Shown here piece by piece: positions 45,290 through 57,289 of a stretch of 64,000 nt of DNA; the stretch's first letter is position 1; every line of letters begins with the position of its first letter. Location of the stretch: positions 32,514,501 to 32,578,500 of the forward strand of contig NC_072896.1 in the NCBI RefSeq assembly GCF_027943255.1, written 5' to 3'. Origin of the DNA: Anastrepha obliqua. Taxonomy: Eukaryota > Arthropoda > Insecta > Diptera > Tephritidae. The notes beneath the pieces were generated by a model, which ran no database searches, had not been told where the DNA came from, and worked only from the letters and a program-made list of their open reading frames with translations. Position numbers and translations under genes: made by a program.

Positions 45290-45740
45290 GTTGACAAACG
45301 AAAAACCGCGTCATTTTGGCATTATTAAATTATACTAAAAAATTTAATTAAATCAGTTTTTTAATTTTTTTTTTAATTCCTGAAAAAAAAAACAATTCAC
45401 ACTCCTCTTCGAGGCCTCTATACGAATAGCTTTGGTCACCCCCACTGAGTGTGGTTTTGGGCAAAAAGACGGCTAAAAGGTCTTAACCTCAATCTTCATA
45501 ACATCATCGCAACATCACCAGGGAATACCAAACGTGTATGCAGCCATCTGTTATAAAAAAGCATTTCATTACAAACCATTTACCATACGGAGGCAACATC
45601 AATGATTAGAACTTACTCTTGACAAGAAAAGTTCAAAACATACGCCGCAAATAGCAAAGCGGCTCGGCTAAGATGCGGTTCAAGGATACTCACATAATTA
45701 AAGACCTCAAACTAGTTCAAGAAGGTGACATTTGACACAC
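45290..45740. other. unassigned spacer
   Basis: No gene. T- and A-rich at its left side (45350-45390), otherwise mixed composition without recognisable motifs. Confidence 0.35.
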
Positions 45741-45741
45741 A

Positions 45742-46152
45742 TACCCTATGATCAGAAAGTAGCGGGAATGTTTAACCGCGCACGTGCGAACCGGTCCATA
45801 TTTTTTTCTTATGTTGGTAGGACTGTAAGGCGCACATCTGCCACTTTTTAGTGCCATCGGATCATTAGTCGGCCGGAAATGTGGGCAAAAAATTCTTGGA
45901 TTTTGCATGATAATAACGCACTATCGCACCAAGCACAAATTGTGCTGGGTTATTTGATCAAACACCATCGTGCAAGCTCCGCATTCACCTGATATGGCCC
46001 CGTGCGACTTCTTTTTGTTTCGCAAGTTGAAGTTACCACTTCGTGGAAGGAGATTTCAGTCGGTAGAGGAGATCAAAGGATGGCCTGCCCTTCGTCGTCC
46101 TATCAGGGGTGCATGGCGAGATCATAGGGTGCACATGTGCCTATCTAGGGTA
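45742..46152 (+). pseudogene. deleted mariner (third of a transposase, possible end repeats)
   Basis: Plus-strand: WAKNSWILHDNNALSHQAQI (second Asp region HDNAxSH), VLGYLIKHHRASSAF, then SPDMAPCDFFLFRKLKLPLR (third Asp region) and GRRFQSVEEIKG. The flanks TACCCTATGATCAG (45742 on) and, reverse-complemented, TACCCTAGATAGGC (ending 46152) may be decayed inverted repeats. If so, this is a 0.4-kb internal-deletion derivative. Confidence 0.55.
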
Positions 46153-46374
46153 ATTCAAATAAGATATATTTTCGCCCTTCGAGTATTAATCAAATAAACC
46201 TTCGCATTGCATCATACGGTCTCATTATATCACCTCGTCATATGATCTCATAGACGATCTAATATATTTCATATACAATACCTATATGCATTCTTGAATT
46301 TTGAGGAACTGGCTTCGGCTTTATAAACAGAAACCTCAAAACGCCCCCGAGTAGTGCGATTTGCTTTCCAATCT

Positions 46375-46695
46375 TATTTTTTTTTTGTTTTTTTTTTTTT
46401 GTTTTTTCCTTGTTCACTCCTTTCGGGAGCATAGGGCTTCGACTTGTCTTGCGTTGGTTTCGTTAATCTATTTGATTTCTGACAGAGTAGGTGATTAGCC
46501 TGCCACTATCAGTTCTAAGTAGTGGCAATGCCCACCTGTTGTTGCTTAGGAACTACGCCTTCTTACTGCTTGGAGCACCATCTGTTGGTCAAATTTTTCT
46601 GGCAGCAGGATCGCACAGATGGTTGTGGACTTCGCTAAATTCGGTGTATCTGCGCTATTATCGCGATTGCCCGCTTCCTCTTGGTGGCGCCACTG
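46375..46695 (-). mobile_element. unidentified retroposon, copy 2
   Basis: Second copy of the element at 32951-33255, same orientation, with a longer T-run (46375-46408) on the left and the same right end GGTGGCGCCACTG. Internal matches include GGGAGCATAGGGCTTCG, GATTAGCCTGCCACTAT and GTGGTTGTGGACTTCGCT-like blocks. Poly-A at one end implies retroposition. Family not identified. Confidence 0.65.
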
Positions 46696-46699
46696 ATGC

Positions 46700-47650
46700 A
46701 TTGTGTAACTGTGTTACACTAGACTACCGAAGCAACGAATCTTATTTACTGGGCCTTAAAGGGTCAAGCTTATGCCATTCAAAGTCTATATATGACAGAG
46801 AATACCGAAATCTTGATAAATAAGTAATATGTAGAATGTGTCAACATAATAAGGGTGTAAGTCTATATGACCCACTTATTACTACTGCTACTATTTCTTA
46901 TCCAGACTAGCATAGTTTTCATTTCAATTAATTTTATTACAAGTTTTTCAGATTATGATTTAAAAAGCTTGCTGACTAGATTATAGAATTTCTTAGTAAG
47001 TAACTTAGCGTATTATTAAAGACTAGATCAGAAATTACGTGATAACTTCACATAAGAATAAAACGATTAAACCAAATTTGAATGCTGATCTTGATGATAA
47101 GAATTCAGCATCAATTCTCCTTGAGATGGTATTCATTTAAAAAAACGACTCACAAATTGGACTTGGCGAAAAATTCAGGGCAATCAATGTATCCACAAAC
47201 CAGATAGAAGAGAAACATCAGCTACTGAATAGTGTTTCTTCTTTCTAATGACTGTAGGTTGATTAGTTGATAGCGGCAAAAATTAAGTTGATCGGGAAAA
47301 TTAAGTGGTTGCTGAGCAAATTTTCTAAAGAGGTATTAAAGAATTAATGCATTATTTGTCATTTTCATCACTAAAATGTAGAGAATTTCCTTCTGGGTTG
47401 TCATCAGCCTCTATAGGCAGTCAGCCAGCAAAGCGCAAGCCAACCAAATTCAATAATGGCCAAACAAATCACTGAAATAAACAGAAAAAAACATTTGTGC
47501 GGAAAAAATATAGATTTTATATATGCACATTAGGGCGGGTAAATTTTTTTGAGATTTTTCCAATTCATCCTACATATGAAATTACAACAACCAAATTAAT
47601 TACATTTTTAACTGTATTTCGAATTTCCTAATTGCACTGTGTGACATACA
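46700..47650. other. unassigned AT-rich spacer
   Basis: No gene recognised. AT-rich sequence without repeats of note. Confidence 0.35.
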
Positions 47651-47654
47651 AATA

Positions 47655-48531
47655 ATCCAGCATTAGATTCTTAGGCGTCTTGATAGACCATCGAATTAGC
47701 TTTCGAGACCACTTGGATTACGCTAGCAACAAAGCTGCGACCGCGACAGCAGCCCTGGCTAGAATAATGGCGAATATTGGAGGACCAAGACAGCAGGCAA
47801 GACAGGCCCTGGCTGGAGTAGTGAGGTCTATCCTCTTATATGGCACGACAGTTTGGCGCGATGCATTCCAACACGCTTCATACGTACGAAGCAGTAACTC
47901 CACGTACCACTTGTGTGCCCTTAGAGTCTGCTCTGCCTTCAGGACAGTCTCAGAAAATGCGGCGCTCATCATAGCTGGTCTATGCCCACTTGACGTGATA
48001 GCGCAGGAGATGTGCGAAATGAGACGTATGAGGAACAACCAAGCCCAATGCGATCAGCTGGCACTGAGAAAATCAATAAACCACCGCTGCATGGACCAGT
48101 GGCAGACGCGATGGGACAGTGCAAATAAAGGCAGGTGGACCCACCGTCTCATCCCCAACGTTGAAGCTTGGCTTCAGAGAAAGCACGGAGAAGTAGACTT
48201 CTATCTCTGCCAAATCCCAAGTGGTCATGGCTGCTTTAAAGCGTACCTTCACCGCTTTGGACACGAAGAAAGTCCATACTGCGAGCAGTACACACCAGCA
48301 GTTGAGGAAGACGCAGAACATGTGCTTCTGACGTGTCCCCGCTTCAGAAGAGCAAGGTCTAAACTGGAAGACAGCCTTGGCAGCAGCATTACGCACGAGA
48401 ACTTAGTGCCACTGATGCTGAAGAGCCCGGACAATTGGAGCAAAGCCCAGCCCATGGTTGCTGAAATAATGCAGCAACTCCGACATAGGGAGCAGGCAAG
48501 GAGGAAGTGCGAACGCCAAATAAAACCGTGA
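47655..48531 (+). pseudogene. R1-type LINE ORF2 C-terminal part (283-codon open frame)
   Basis: The best preserved LINE frame in the window, uninterrupted to a TGA just after 48531. It starts RFLGVLIDHRISFRDHLDYA, then ARIMANIGGPRQQARQAL, GVVRSILLYGTTVWRDAF, CALRVCSAFRTVSENAALII, RWTHRLIPNVEAWLQRKHGE, PSGHGCFKAYLHRFGHEESP and CEQYTPAVEEDAEHVLLTCP (CCHC-type finger), ending KCERQIKP. This is the region after the RT palm in R1-clade elements. The RT and endonuclease are absent, so the copy is 5'-truncated and cannot act alone. A 3' UTR of about 350 bp follows. Confidence 0.85.
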
Positions 48532-48890
48532 AGCAGCAAACCTATCCAGCGATGAAAACGCAGGTAAACTGACGATAGCACTATTAGAAACTAACTTATC
48601 TATGGTAATGAACAGAGACATGGGGTGAGGGGGCATACAGATACGACAGGGGTGGTTCTCTTCAGATATGACTTAACAGTGGTGGTAATAGGCAGATTCA
48701 GCTTGTGACATTTTGCATCAGAACAGTAACTGACGTTGAGTGCAACGCTCAAACCGCCTCCCGACGAAATACTTGACGGTTGTACCGGGGGGCTCGGTAC
48801 TTTGACAGTAGGAGGTTTAGTTCGGGTTAAAGTCCCACACTGACGGGGTAAGGCTTTCGATGCTTCCTCCTCATAAAAAAAAACATTAGA
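47655..48890 (+). mobile_element. 5'-truncated R1-type LINE with poly-A tail
   Basis: Covers the open frame, a 3' UTR rich in GGTTTAGTTCGGGTTAAAG-type sequence, and a short A-run at about 48879-48887. Non-ribosomal genomic location; classical R1 inserts in 28S rDNA, so this is a dispersed relative. Confidence 0.75.
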
Positions 48891-48953
48891 TTCTCGTAGA
48901 TGGGCACGCACGTTTATCGGCGATTTGAAATTTTATGTTTTTCGCTTTTGGAC

Positions 48954-50223
48954 TATGAATAAGTTCGTGCGGTTTTTTTCGAAATTTGAAAGTTTATGCA
49001 CGTAAAATGGTTACAAATTTAATATTCAAAGTATTGTCCATCGCTTGCTACTACTTTTTCCCATCTTTCTGGCAATTCACGGATTCCCTTTGTGAAAAAT
49101 TCGGTCGGTTTTGCCGCAATCCACGAATCGATCCATTTTTTGACTTCATCGTAATTACGGAAGTGCTGGTCAGCCAGGCCATGTTGCATCGATCGGAAGA
49201 GATAGTAATCGGATGGCGCAAGGTCTGGACTATACGGCGGGTGGGGTAGGACATCCCATTTGAGCGTTTCTAAGTATGTTTTGACCACTTGTGCAACATG
49301 TGGCCGAGCATTGTCATGTTGCAAAATAACTTTGTCGTGTCTATCGGCGTATTGCGGCCGGTTTCTCGCAGTGCTCGGCTCAAACGCATCAATTGTCGTC
49401 GGTAGACATCCCCCGTAATCGTTTCATTCGGTTTCAGTAGCTCATAATACACAACACCCAGCTGGTCCCACCAGATACACAGCATAACCTTCAGGCCATG
49501 AATATTCTGCGCCGACGTCGATGTTGAAGCATGGCCAGGGTATCCATACGTTGCCCGACGTTTTGGATTGTCGTAATGGACCCACTTTTCATCGCCAGTC
49601 ACAATTCGATGCAAAAAACCCTTTCTTTTGTGCCGTTGAAGCAGTTGTTCGCATGCCATAAAACGGCGTTCAACGTCTCTTGGCTGCAATTCATACGGCA
49701 CCCAATGGCCTACCTTTCGGATCATTCCCATGGCTTTTAAACGTTTGGAAATGGTTGATTGATCAACTCCCAAAGTTTTTGCAACCTCTTCTTGCGTTTG
49801 AGCCGGATCTTGATCGAGCAATTCCTCCAATTCGGTATCCATGAACTTTGGCGGCGCACCCTCGCGTTCTTCGTCTTCCAAGCCAAAATCACCACTTTTA
49901 AAGCGTGCAAACCACTTCTGGCACGTTCGCTCAGCTAGAGCATGCTCACCATAAACTTCCACCAAGATACGATGACTTTCGGCTGCTTTTTTCTTCATAT
50001 TAAAATAATGAAGAAGAATTCCCCGCAAAAAAACATTATTTGGCACGAAATTCGACATTTTCAAGTGTGGTAAAAATATTGTTGTTTACGCTTCAAATAA
50101 AAAACTTATACTGACGTTTGTGCCTTACGACAGTAGCTCTCCAATGAATGTTTGGAAATGTGGATCGATGGAATAATAATCAAGTTACGCCATCTGTTGT
50201 AAAACCGCACGAACTTATTCATA
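48954..50223 (-). mobile_element. near-intact Mos1-like mariner with perfect ends
   Basis: About 1.27 kb. Left TGAATAAGTTCGTGCGGTTT (48956 on) and right end identical in reverse complement (to 50221), flanked by TA at 48954-48955 and 50222-50223. Outside the TA lie GGAC on the left and GTCC on the right, so the original target was probably the palindrome GGACTAGTCC. Perfect ends plus one frameshift make it the youngest-looking DNA transposon in the window. Confidence 0.92.
49019..50058 (-). pseudogene. mariner transposase, one frameshift from full length
   Basis: ATG at 50058-50056 opens SNFVPNNVFLRGILLHYFNM (Mos1-like N-terminus). Then ALAERTCQKWFARFKSGDF (first helix-turn-helix), DQSTISKRLKAMG (second), VGHWVPYELQPRDVERRF (WVPHEL linker), FLHRIVTGDEKWVHYDNPKR (first Asp), VMLCIWWDQLGVVYYELLKP, a 1-base frame change near 49350-49375, then LQHDNARPHVAQVVKTYLE (second Asp), YSPDLAPSDYYLFRSMQHGL (third Asp) and LPERWEKVVASDGQYFEY with TAA at 49019-49021. 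Asp-Asp spacing is 34, as in mariner. About 345 codons, the usual length. Disruption appears limited to the frameshift. Confidence 0.93.
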
Positions 50224-50369
50224 GTCCTATTACATTTCTATGATAAAGCGGATGATATAAGATATACGGTATGATGTGTTCAATGGCTCTATGCAAAACA
50301 TTACTGAGAATATTCTTGTGAGATTTTTAAACCCCCTTATCTCCTCCATGGACCGGCCTTTTTTCGAAA

Positions 50370-50590
50370 CACAAATGGCTGTCGGCTGTTGTGGGATGAA
50401 CCCTTCAGAATATAATGGCAGGCCATCTTCTTCGAAAACTGATCGAAACGCCAATAAAGTAAGAAGTCGATCAATAACCATCAGTCAAATAAGCCACCAG
50501 AGAGCTGGCAGAGGACTTTAACATTACTTATGGATTCGTTCAGCGCATTGTGCCATTATTGCAGTGAAACTTCTTAGGCGTCGATGGACG
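50370..50590 (+). pseudogene. mariner-like N-terminal fragment
   Basis: Plus-strand frames give CGMNPSEYNGRPSSSKTDRN, ANKVRS, then ATRELAEDFNITYGFVQRIV, the helix-turn-helix of mariner transposases (consensus TIRELAEDxxISxGSxxxI). The catalytic region is missing. GAGA-rich sequence follows. Confidence 0.5.
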
Positions 50591-51590
50591 AGGGAGAATG
50601 GAGAGTAAAATTTCAAAGCCATGCAACGTTTTGGCCATTTTCGTTCCGCGAGAGAGAAAAAAGATATAAGGAGAGAGAGAACTATACCTTATATATATCT
50701 TAGATACACTTTAGACTATTTTTCCTGAGTTTTTCCCTGTGGTTGCTAAATTCTAGTGGGAAATAACACTGCCTACTTTGTTTGCTGGTGCAAACCTGTA
50801 GGAAATATATTTTTGGTGCCTACTGTTTGGGACGTTCTTTGTTCCCAATTTTTTTGGCGTTTTTGTTTTTGGTGCCTACTTTTTGACGTTTGTTTCCGTT
50901 TCCTGGCTAGTGCTTGTGCGTACTATAAAGTGCTATACATTCCGGCGTCGGATTTATTGGTATTGCCTTGCGATAATTTGTGCCGTTGCTGCGGTCCTGG
51001 AATCGCTGCATTCGGGCGGATGATAAATGCTCGGAGTAGTGCTCGTTGTTGCCACGGTTTGTGTCCGGCGTTTACCTACACCGATCGATCCTTTTCCGTT
51101 TTTTTTTGTAAATTTTGTCTATTTGTATTCTCTGCAAATGTTGTGAATTTATTTAGATATATATTCTTTCTCTCTCTCTCCCTCTCTCTCTCTCTCTCAT
51201 TCTCTCTCGGGTCTCTCCCTCTTTCTTTGTCTGCCTTGAAAGTTTCACTTCTATTATTAGAGAGATTAAAATAGCTTTCTCGAGCTTCAGTGGATTTTAA
51301 CAATTTATAATTTGTTGTGAACTAAACTGAAAGTTATTTATCTGTAAATAAAATTATATATACACTTGTTAACAAAGTAGATATTTAAAACGCAATTCGA
51401 GAGGCCAAAATTTAATTTCTCTTATGACTTAGCGTCTTGCTCGGATATCCATAAAATCTTTATATTTTATACCTAGTCCTGCCATAAGTTTTGTTACATG
51501 TTAAGTCCGTTAGATGTATGAAATTATAAACTTTTTCCAATAAAGTTAGTTTTGTTCAATCACAGTAATATTATATTAAAAAATAAAAGT
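50590..51590. repeat. spacer with CT-rich microsatellite
   Basis: A (CT)n/(TCTC)n tract at about 51165-51225, mirrored by GA-rich sequence near 50645-50690. A 172-codon frame at 50756-51274 is open but Cys/Phe/Leu-rich and runs into the CT tract. I see no homology and do not call it a gene. Confidence 0.5.
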
Positions 51591-52310
51591 TTAATCTTGG
51601 TCCCCATTTCTTTTCACAAAAGCTTTCAAACGATTAGGCCATTCAGTTATTGCAGCTCGCACGATTTCCATGGATTTTGACGTCGCTGCTACAACCAAAG
51701 ATTGTTTGAGATTCTCCAAATTTCTATGAGGCCTTCGACGGGCCATGCTCTCCAATTCTGACCACAAACTGTAGTCCAATGGATTCAGGTGTGGACTTCC
51801 AGACGGCCAATCTTCTGCGGCTATGAACCCAGGAATATTTTTTTTTTAGCCACTACTGGGTGGTTTTTGCCTTATGAGCTGGAGTGGAATCTTGCCGGAA
51901 GATCCAACGCTCTCTATTGAAGGGAGTATTGCTCAACTACTTTACCACGCTTTCTAAGACGTCCTTTTGGTACACTTTTGTTCCGGTCTTAACCCCTTTT
52001 TCGCAGAAGTGGAGAGATGTAACGCCTTTACAAAACACTTTCCACCAAGGCGGCCTGGGGCCACGCTGAACCTTTTGAAGCAACATTTTTTGCGTTTCTA
52101 GAAATTTTAGCATCTATTTTGTCGGTTCGCTTATTAAAAACTTCTTCAACAGTGAGCATTTTCTCATCTGTGAAAACAATTTTTCACCGCTGCGTACCAC
52201 CGACGAAGTTGCTTGCTGCTGTCGAGTCTAATTTATAATACTTCAAGCGCGTTGTCAAAAGACGCCCAGTTGAGCGATGGAAGGCTTTCATGTGGAGATC
52301 ATCTTTAATT
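51590..52310 (-). pseudogene. maT-type (DD37D) transposase, second lineage
   Basis: From 52300 down: DDLHMKAFHRSTGRLLTTRL, IVFTDEKMLTVEEVFNKRTD (first Asp), VASKGSAWPQAALV, KGRLRKRGKVVEQY, FRQDSTPAHKAKTTQ (second Asp), NIPGFIAAEDWPSGSPHLNP then LDYSLWSELESMARRRPHRN (third Asp), and C-terminal AITEWPNRLKAFVKRNGDQD ending near 51591. The distance QD to PLD is 37. It is distinct in sequence from copies A and B (3.8 and 15.2 kb). Several frameshifts and stops. Confidence 0.75.
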
Positions 52311-52499
52311 AGTCTTGAATGGATATACTAGATACATTCATTTCCCTGGACTTGATTTTCTACTTTCTAAGAGAATTTCTGCAAATTCTTTCTCGAGCAC
52401 CTTTTATGATTTCACTGATTCCAACCACGCGGGGCGAGCACTTATTTTTAAGGTACGGTACACTAGACAGGGCTACTTTACTGGGGCGGCAGCCCTTGG

Positions 52500-53190
52500 G
52501 CGAGAAAAACCCGAGTCATTCCGGTAACGTAGAACCGGCTGCCATGCGACAAGGAGGTCAAACTGCAACTTAAGGTAAAAGTCGATGACACACCATTTCC
52601 GACTGTTAACAACGCCAGAATCTTGGGAGTTACCTTCGATAGTTTGCTCTCCTTCTTCGCTATTGCCACTTAAGTCCAAAATTGCAACGAGATATTCAAA
52701 TCGCTTGCCGGCAGCACTTGGGACAAAGACAAAGAAAGGTTGCTATCGACATTTCAGGCAATAGGCCTGCCAGTTCTAAGCTATGCTGCGCCAGTCTGGT
52801 CGCCTGGAACCAGTGAATCGCAGTGGTTGCAGCTACGGACCTGTCGAATCACTGCCATAAGGACTGCGGCAGGATGTGTACTGATGTCCCCAATACAACA
52901 TCTACAAGACGAGGCCCATATGCTCCCTGTGAAGGAGTCTCACCCATGCAGACACCTGCTTGAGCTTGAGTACCTTCCAGGCATGTCAGAAGGTGCCTCT
53001 TAACTACGCGGAGGAGATACAGGACAAAACAGACCGACAATTACTGGATCGGACAGTGCACAGACAGACAATTAACGACATATATCGGGGGACTCTTACC
53101 ACCTTCTTAAGCTCCTGATCCCCGAATGACGTCATCGGAGTCCAACCACCACCAAGTTTTCTTTATAACTTTAACCCAAAAAAAAAACAC
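52500..53190 (+). pseudogene. Jockey-type LINE ORF2 fragment
   Basis: Plus-strand: LKVKVDDTPFPTVNNARILG then VTFDSLLSFFAIAT (after frame changes), IFKSLAGSTWDKDKERLLST, FQAIGLPVLSYAAPVWSPGT, SESQWLQLRTCRITAIRTAA and GCVLMSPIQHLQDEAHMLPV, the region after RT in Jockey elements. It ends with TINDIYRGTLTTF and PNDVIGVQPPPSF, followed by A10 at about 53178-53188. The C-terminal finger part is missing. Confidence 0.75.
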
Positions 53191-55210
53191 AGAAAATTAG
53201 TTTCTGGTACCCAAGAGCAACATACACGGATTTTCTTCTAAAATTTCTTTCCAATATTTAAAAAAAAATACAAATTTTTGTTAATTGACTAACATTCAAA
53301 ATACTTCCAAAATCATTCTAGAGCTATGTATGCTTCTTTAGGCTGTTTTCTATTCCGAATTGTCAGTAGAAAATTTTAGTCGCCAAAAAGAAGTCATCTA
53401 TTATTATTTAAATAAATCGACCCGTCCTAATGTATATATATATCGATGTCTATAAAGGCGAAATATTATAGCGTGCCTAATAAATTCGAAAAATATTGAA
53501 AAGGGCGCAAAAAAGCATTCCACAAACATCTAATGAAATTCGCAAGCAAACTGGCAATGAATTGAAATTTTCTCAGACTTTATGCTAGCCACGCCAGGTG
53601 TGGGCGGAGGTGCAAAGCAAAAACGCAAAAACATTAAATCATAAAAATTGACTCATTTGTAACATAGAAAGCGCATTAACACATTACGCCACACCAAAAC
53701 CTTGTGCCTATTTTCACTCCTGCGCCTCCAACATATTTCGCACATTTACTCTTTTTTTTGGGATGAAAGAAAAAAAGGCATACCGAGAAAATTACCACAA
53801 CGACCTTTTCACACACCTCACACCCAAAGGCGGTGGTGGAGTAGTAAAAGCGAGAAGTTAAGAAAATATTGCTGTGAGTGTATAAAGTATGCGCAGAAGG
53901 ATGGCAAGACAAGGATACGTGGCAGGCCATTCGCAACCCGCTTGGCAAAGTAATAGCAAAGCAAGAAATCAAATACTAATGCAATAAAATGGTAAACGCG
54001 TTAACACAAATCCACAAGTGATTTGAACGTTCATACAAGTAAATATATAATGGAGGCAAATGCAGAGGGAGAAAGTAGAAATAATTGAGGTCTAAAAGGG
54101 GATGTGGTGCCAATCAAGTGAAAAAGTGAAAATACAAAAATCATTTCCAATCAATATTTGCGCCTATGGAGGCATGCAAAATTCATTTGGCCAATATGAA
54201 ATTGAAAAGGAAAGTAGTTAACGAAAGTAAATCGAAAATTAAAAATTAAAAATTAAACCAACGAAATGTGTTTTTGTTTTGTTTTGTTTATTTCTTGTTT
54301 CTTCAACTACTTTTATTCAAGTGAGTTGTTTCGAAACTTTTGCTGCTCAGAGTTCCTACAACAATCTCGAGTCGTGAACTTTGTACAACAGCTGCTTAAA
54401 ATTCCGCCAAAATCTCGACGCTTGCCAAGTTTAAGTGGCATTTTACACACTGTAAGTCGGAAAAGTGGCCGGAAGTTTTTCGATTTTTTTTTCTTGCTTT
54501 TTTCTGGTTTGACTTTGTTTGCTTTCACTTTCTAACGAAATGTGCTCCACATTATAATGGCGATTCGATTAGTTTTTGTAATTTTCCACACATATTAGAC
54601 GTCAGTAAGCGCGCTAACATGCTTAGACGCCGCAAAGTAGGTAACGCTTTGTACTCCTAGAGTGAATTGGCTCTGCTGCTTTGTATTTTCGAAATTGGCC
54701 ACTTACGCCACATTTACTTGCACACACAAAAAAAGAAAAAACAAAACACACACTCACACACACTTGCACACATATTGTACACGATAACCGCTGACATTGG
54801 CATTTGATTGCTGATGACTCTGCTGCATTGCGCGCTTTTATCGATTGGTTTTCGTTACTTACTTTGTTTGTTTTCCACGCTTTAGCTGTGAGTTGCTTAT
54901 TTGTTTTCTATGTTTGCGGTTGCGGCTTTTGCTATTGCGGCTCTGTGGGGAATATAAACTACGCGTGTGAGGTCAGCTGAGCAGCGCGTGTGGCAGCACA
55001 AAACAGTAATTAGCTACTGTAACGATTCTTTATCGTTTTTTTTCGGTTGGTGGAGCTATGTAATAACAATTGTTAGCAGTTAAAGGCCGGGAAAATTTTC
55101 TTTTATAAATTGGAAAATAAATTCAAATAAAAGTTTATTGGACGTCGTTTTAGGCTGCTTCTTGAAGGTGAGCATACGCGCTGATCAGGAAAACAGATTT
55201 TTGTAAAAAT
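53190..55210. other. host intron with microsatellites
   Basis: No transposon signature. (AATTAAA)n near 54238-54256, CA-rich tract at 54718-54775. AT-rich unique-looking sequence. Confidence 0.45.
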
Positions 55211-55214
55211 GGAT

Positions 55215-55550
55215 CATATTTCAGGAGCCATTGACTCCTGTCAGTTCCACTTTGATTGGTCTGAATTAGAGGGCAGAATCGACGGAGGCATCTCTGTTGA
55301 ACAACTCTGTATGGAAGTGTGTTTCAGACCGAACCAACTGCAACGCAAGAAGCTGTTGACGGCCTAGGATCGGCAGAGTTCAAAATACGACAGCCGCTTA
55401 AGCTCGTTTAATCAATGAACTACTTTAAGAAGAAGCAGGGATTTTGCATCCTAATAGTATATACTACAACGAGAACAATTGCAAGTCTCATTACGCTAAA
55501 AACAGCCTTCTCAACCCCTAACCTCCAACCTTACTTAACCTAATAGAGCC
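55215..55550 (+). pseudogene. possible LINE RNase H scrap with TAACC-like tail
   Basis: Plus-strand: CQFHFDWSELEGRIDGGISV then EQLCMEVCFRPNQ resembles the RNase H opening (TDGSKLxGRVGGGV...FRLPN). About 140 bp later TAACCTCCAACCTTACTTAACC looks like a decayed (TAACC)n tail. Weak: no second RNase H motif was found. Confidence 0.35.
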
Positions 55551-55689
55551 CGCGAAAAAACTATAGTACCACAACTTTTTGTCAATTTTTGTTTTTATAA
55601 TTTACCATTTTTTTTTTATAAGCCACAGTTTGAAACTTCGTAAAAAATGTATAAGTAATGAGAGGGTTAAAGTAGGTTAGCCAGGTTGC

Positions 55690-56960
55690 TTGTCTAAGAC
55701 AAGTCACCCGATAGCCCTAAGGTCATAATTTCCATCCCATAACTAAATTTCTCAAACCACTTACATCTTTTCAAGATGTTAACTAGTTTCTCCAGTGAGA
55801 TATTATGCAAATTTCCCAGGACTTGCAAGAAATAATCATTAAGATATTTCGCACGCCTTCTTTGAAGTGCAAGACATTCACAGCGGCGGTGTTGTATCGA
55901 CTCAATTTCTACTTCACCTTCACAACTCCAGCAGATGTCATTGTGAGGTACACCATTTCTAGTAGCTAGAGTGCCAATAGTGTACTGACTCCCCTGTGAG
56001 GGCGCTGGTGGTTAATCTGTTGAATCCAAGCAGACATTTGGTCTTTTTAAAATTCAGTTTTGACCAGATTGGAGACCCCTGAGCTAGTAATCAGGGACCA
56101 CCTTCTATTGACTTACGTGCTTACGCTCAAGGCAGTGCATAGATCGTTTAGACGAATGCTCATGTCCTCTACCACTCGCCGAAGGACAAGCTCAGAGCAT
56201 TTTCTTGCACACTCATCCGATAATTCATTTCCCTCCACTCCAGCGTGACCGGGAGTCCAACGAAGTGTTGTATTGTTGGATAAGCCAGAACTTGGAAGAC
56301 GCTACACTGATCTGGAAGTGCAAAGAAGCAATTGAAGAATAATTGTTTCGAGTACACTCCCGATCTAGTGCCAATGCGCATCTTTAAGCCGTCAGCATAA
56401 ATACGGTGACGACTATGATCTGATATACCTCTGGTCTATCAATCCTTTTTGTCCTGTATTCTTATGTGATAGTCTTTGTTCAGATTTATCTTAGGAACTA
56501 GATAGTTTGTTTTTGGTGCCTCTAGCAAGTGTACCACAGATAGTAGAACTGTTTTCTTTTGATGTGCCTGCTGCTTTGATCCTGGAAGCAGATTTGGCCG
56601 CTATCCCTTTAACATACATTTATATCAATGGGATCCCTTCCAGCGCCGCTTGAGGCATTGATCGGAGCGCATCTTTTATTCCTACACAAGCTGATCGTTC
56701 GACTTTTATGAGATTTTTTTTATTTAGGATTGTGTCTGCACCGCCACTCACCACATGCAAGCTCCATAAATCAAAATGAATCTAACGATCATATTGTACG
56801 CTAAATAATTGATATGCGGTTTCAGGACCAATTTTTTGCCAAATTTCTTTTTACAGATAAAGAAGGCATTGCAAGCTTTCTTTAAATTTTCCTCGGTGCT
56901 CCTTTTTCAAAAAAGTTTTGAGTCCCGAATTAGGTCAAGGTACTTGGCTTCGTTCGATAG
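55690..56960 (-). pseudogene. I-type LINE: RT end, RNase H, C-terminal finger
   Basis: From 56960 down: EAKYLDLIRDSKLF, NLKKACNAFFICKKKFGKKL, HINYLAYNMIVRFILIYGAC, KVERSACVGIKDALRSMPQA, ALEGIPLI, YVKGIAAKSASRIKAAG, GLKMRIGTRSGVYSKQLFF and FALPDQCSVFQ (RNase H), SRSRWSGGK-like WVPGHxGxxGN remains, GFNRLTTSALTGESVHYW, and ECLALQRRRAKYLNDYFLQV to EIMTLGLSGDLS. The 3' end near 55665-55690 reads GGCTAACCTACTTTAACC in sense, a (TAACC)n-like tail as in the Loa-like element. Confidence 0.75.
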
Positions 56961-57289
56961 GGTTCGTGTTATAATTATAATCTTGTATAAAACTCGTAAT
57001 TTTCATCAAAAAAATTGAGCTTGTAATTTTCATATAGAAAAGTTCAAGTTTGAAATGATTCGATGAATTTGGATCCTTTTTTTTGACGACAATGCGCATT
57101 TTGTTCCATACAACGACATTTTTCAGTAAATATTTTGGCCCTTTCCTGCATTGACATCTACTTCCACTCACTTAACCAAGCTAAGATGAGACCTAAACAC
57201 AAAAAATACCCAGTGTTCGATGCAGGCTGAGTTGTTCAAATATGGAGGCGCATTTACCAGCTGCTATCATCGCCAATCATCAAAATCGA

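Noticed and set aside
47718..48581. Minus-strand frames of 106-110 codons
   Set aside because: Shadows of the R1-type LINE frame on the plus strand.
50756..51274. 172-codon plus-strand frame
   Set aside because: Low-complexity, starts on a GTG codon rather than ATG, runs into a CT microsatellite, and no homology or splice sites support it.
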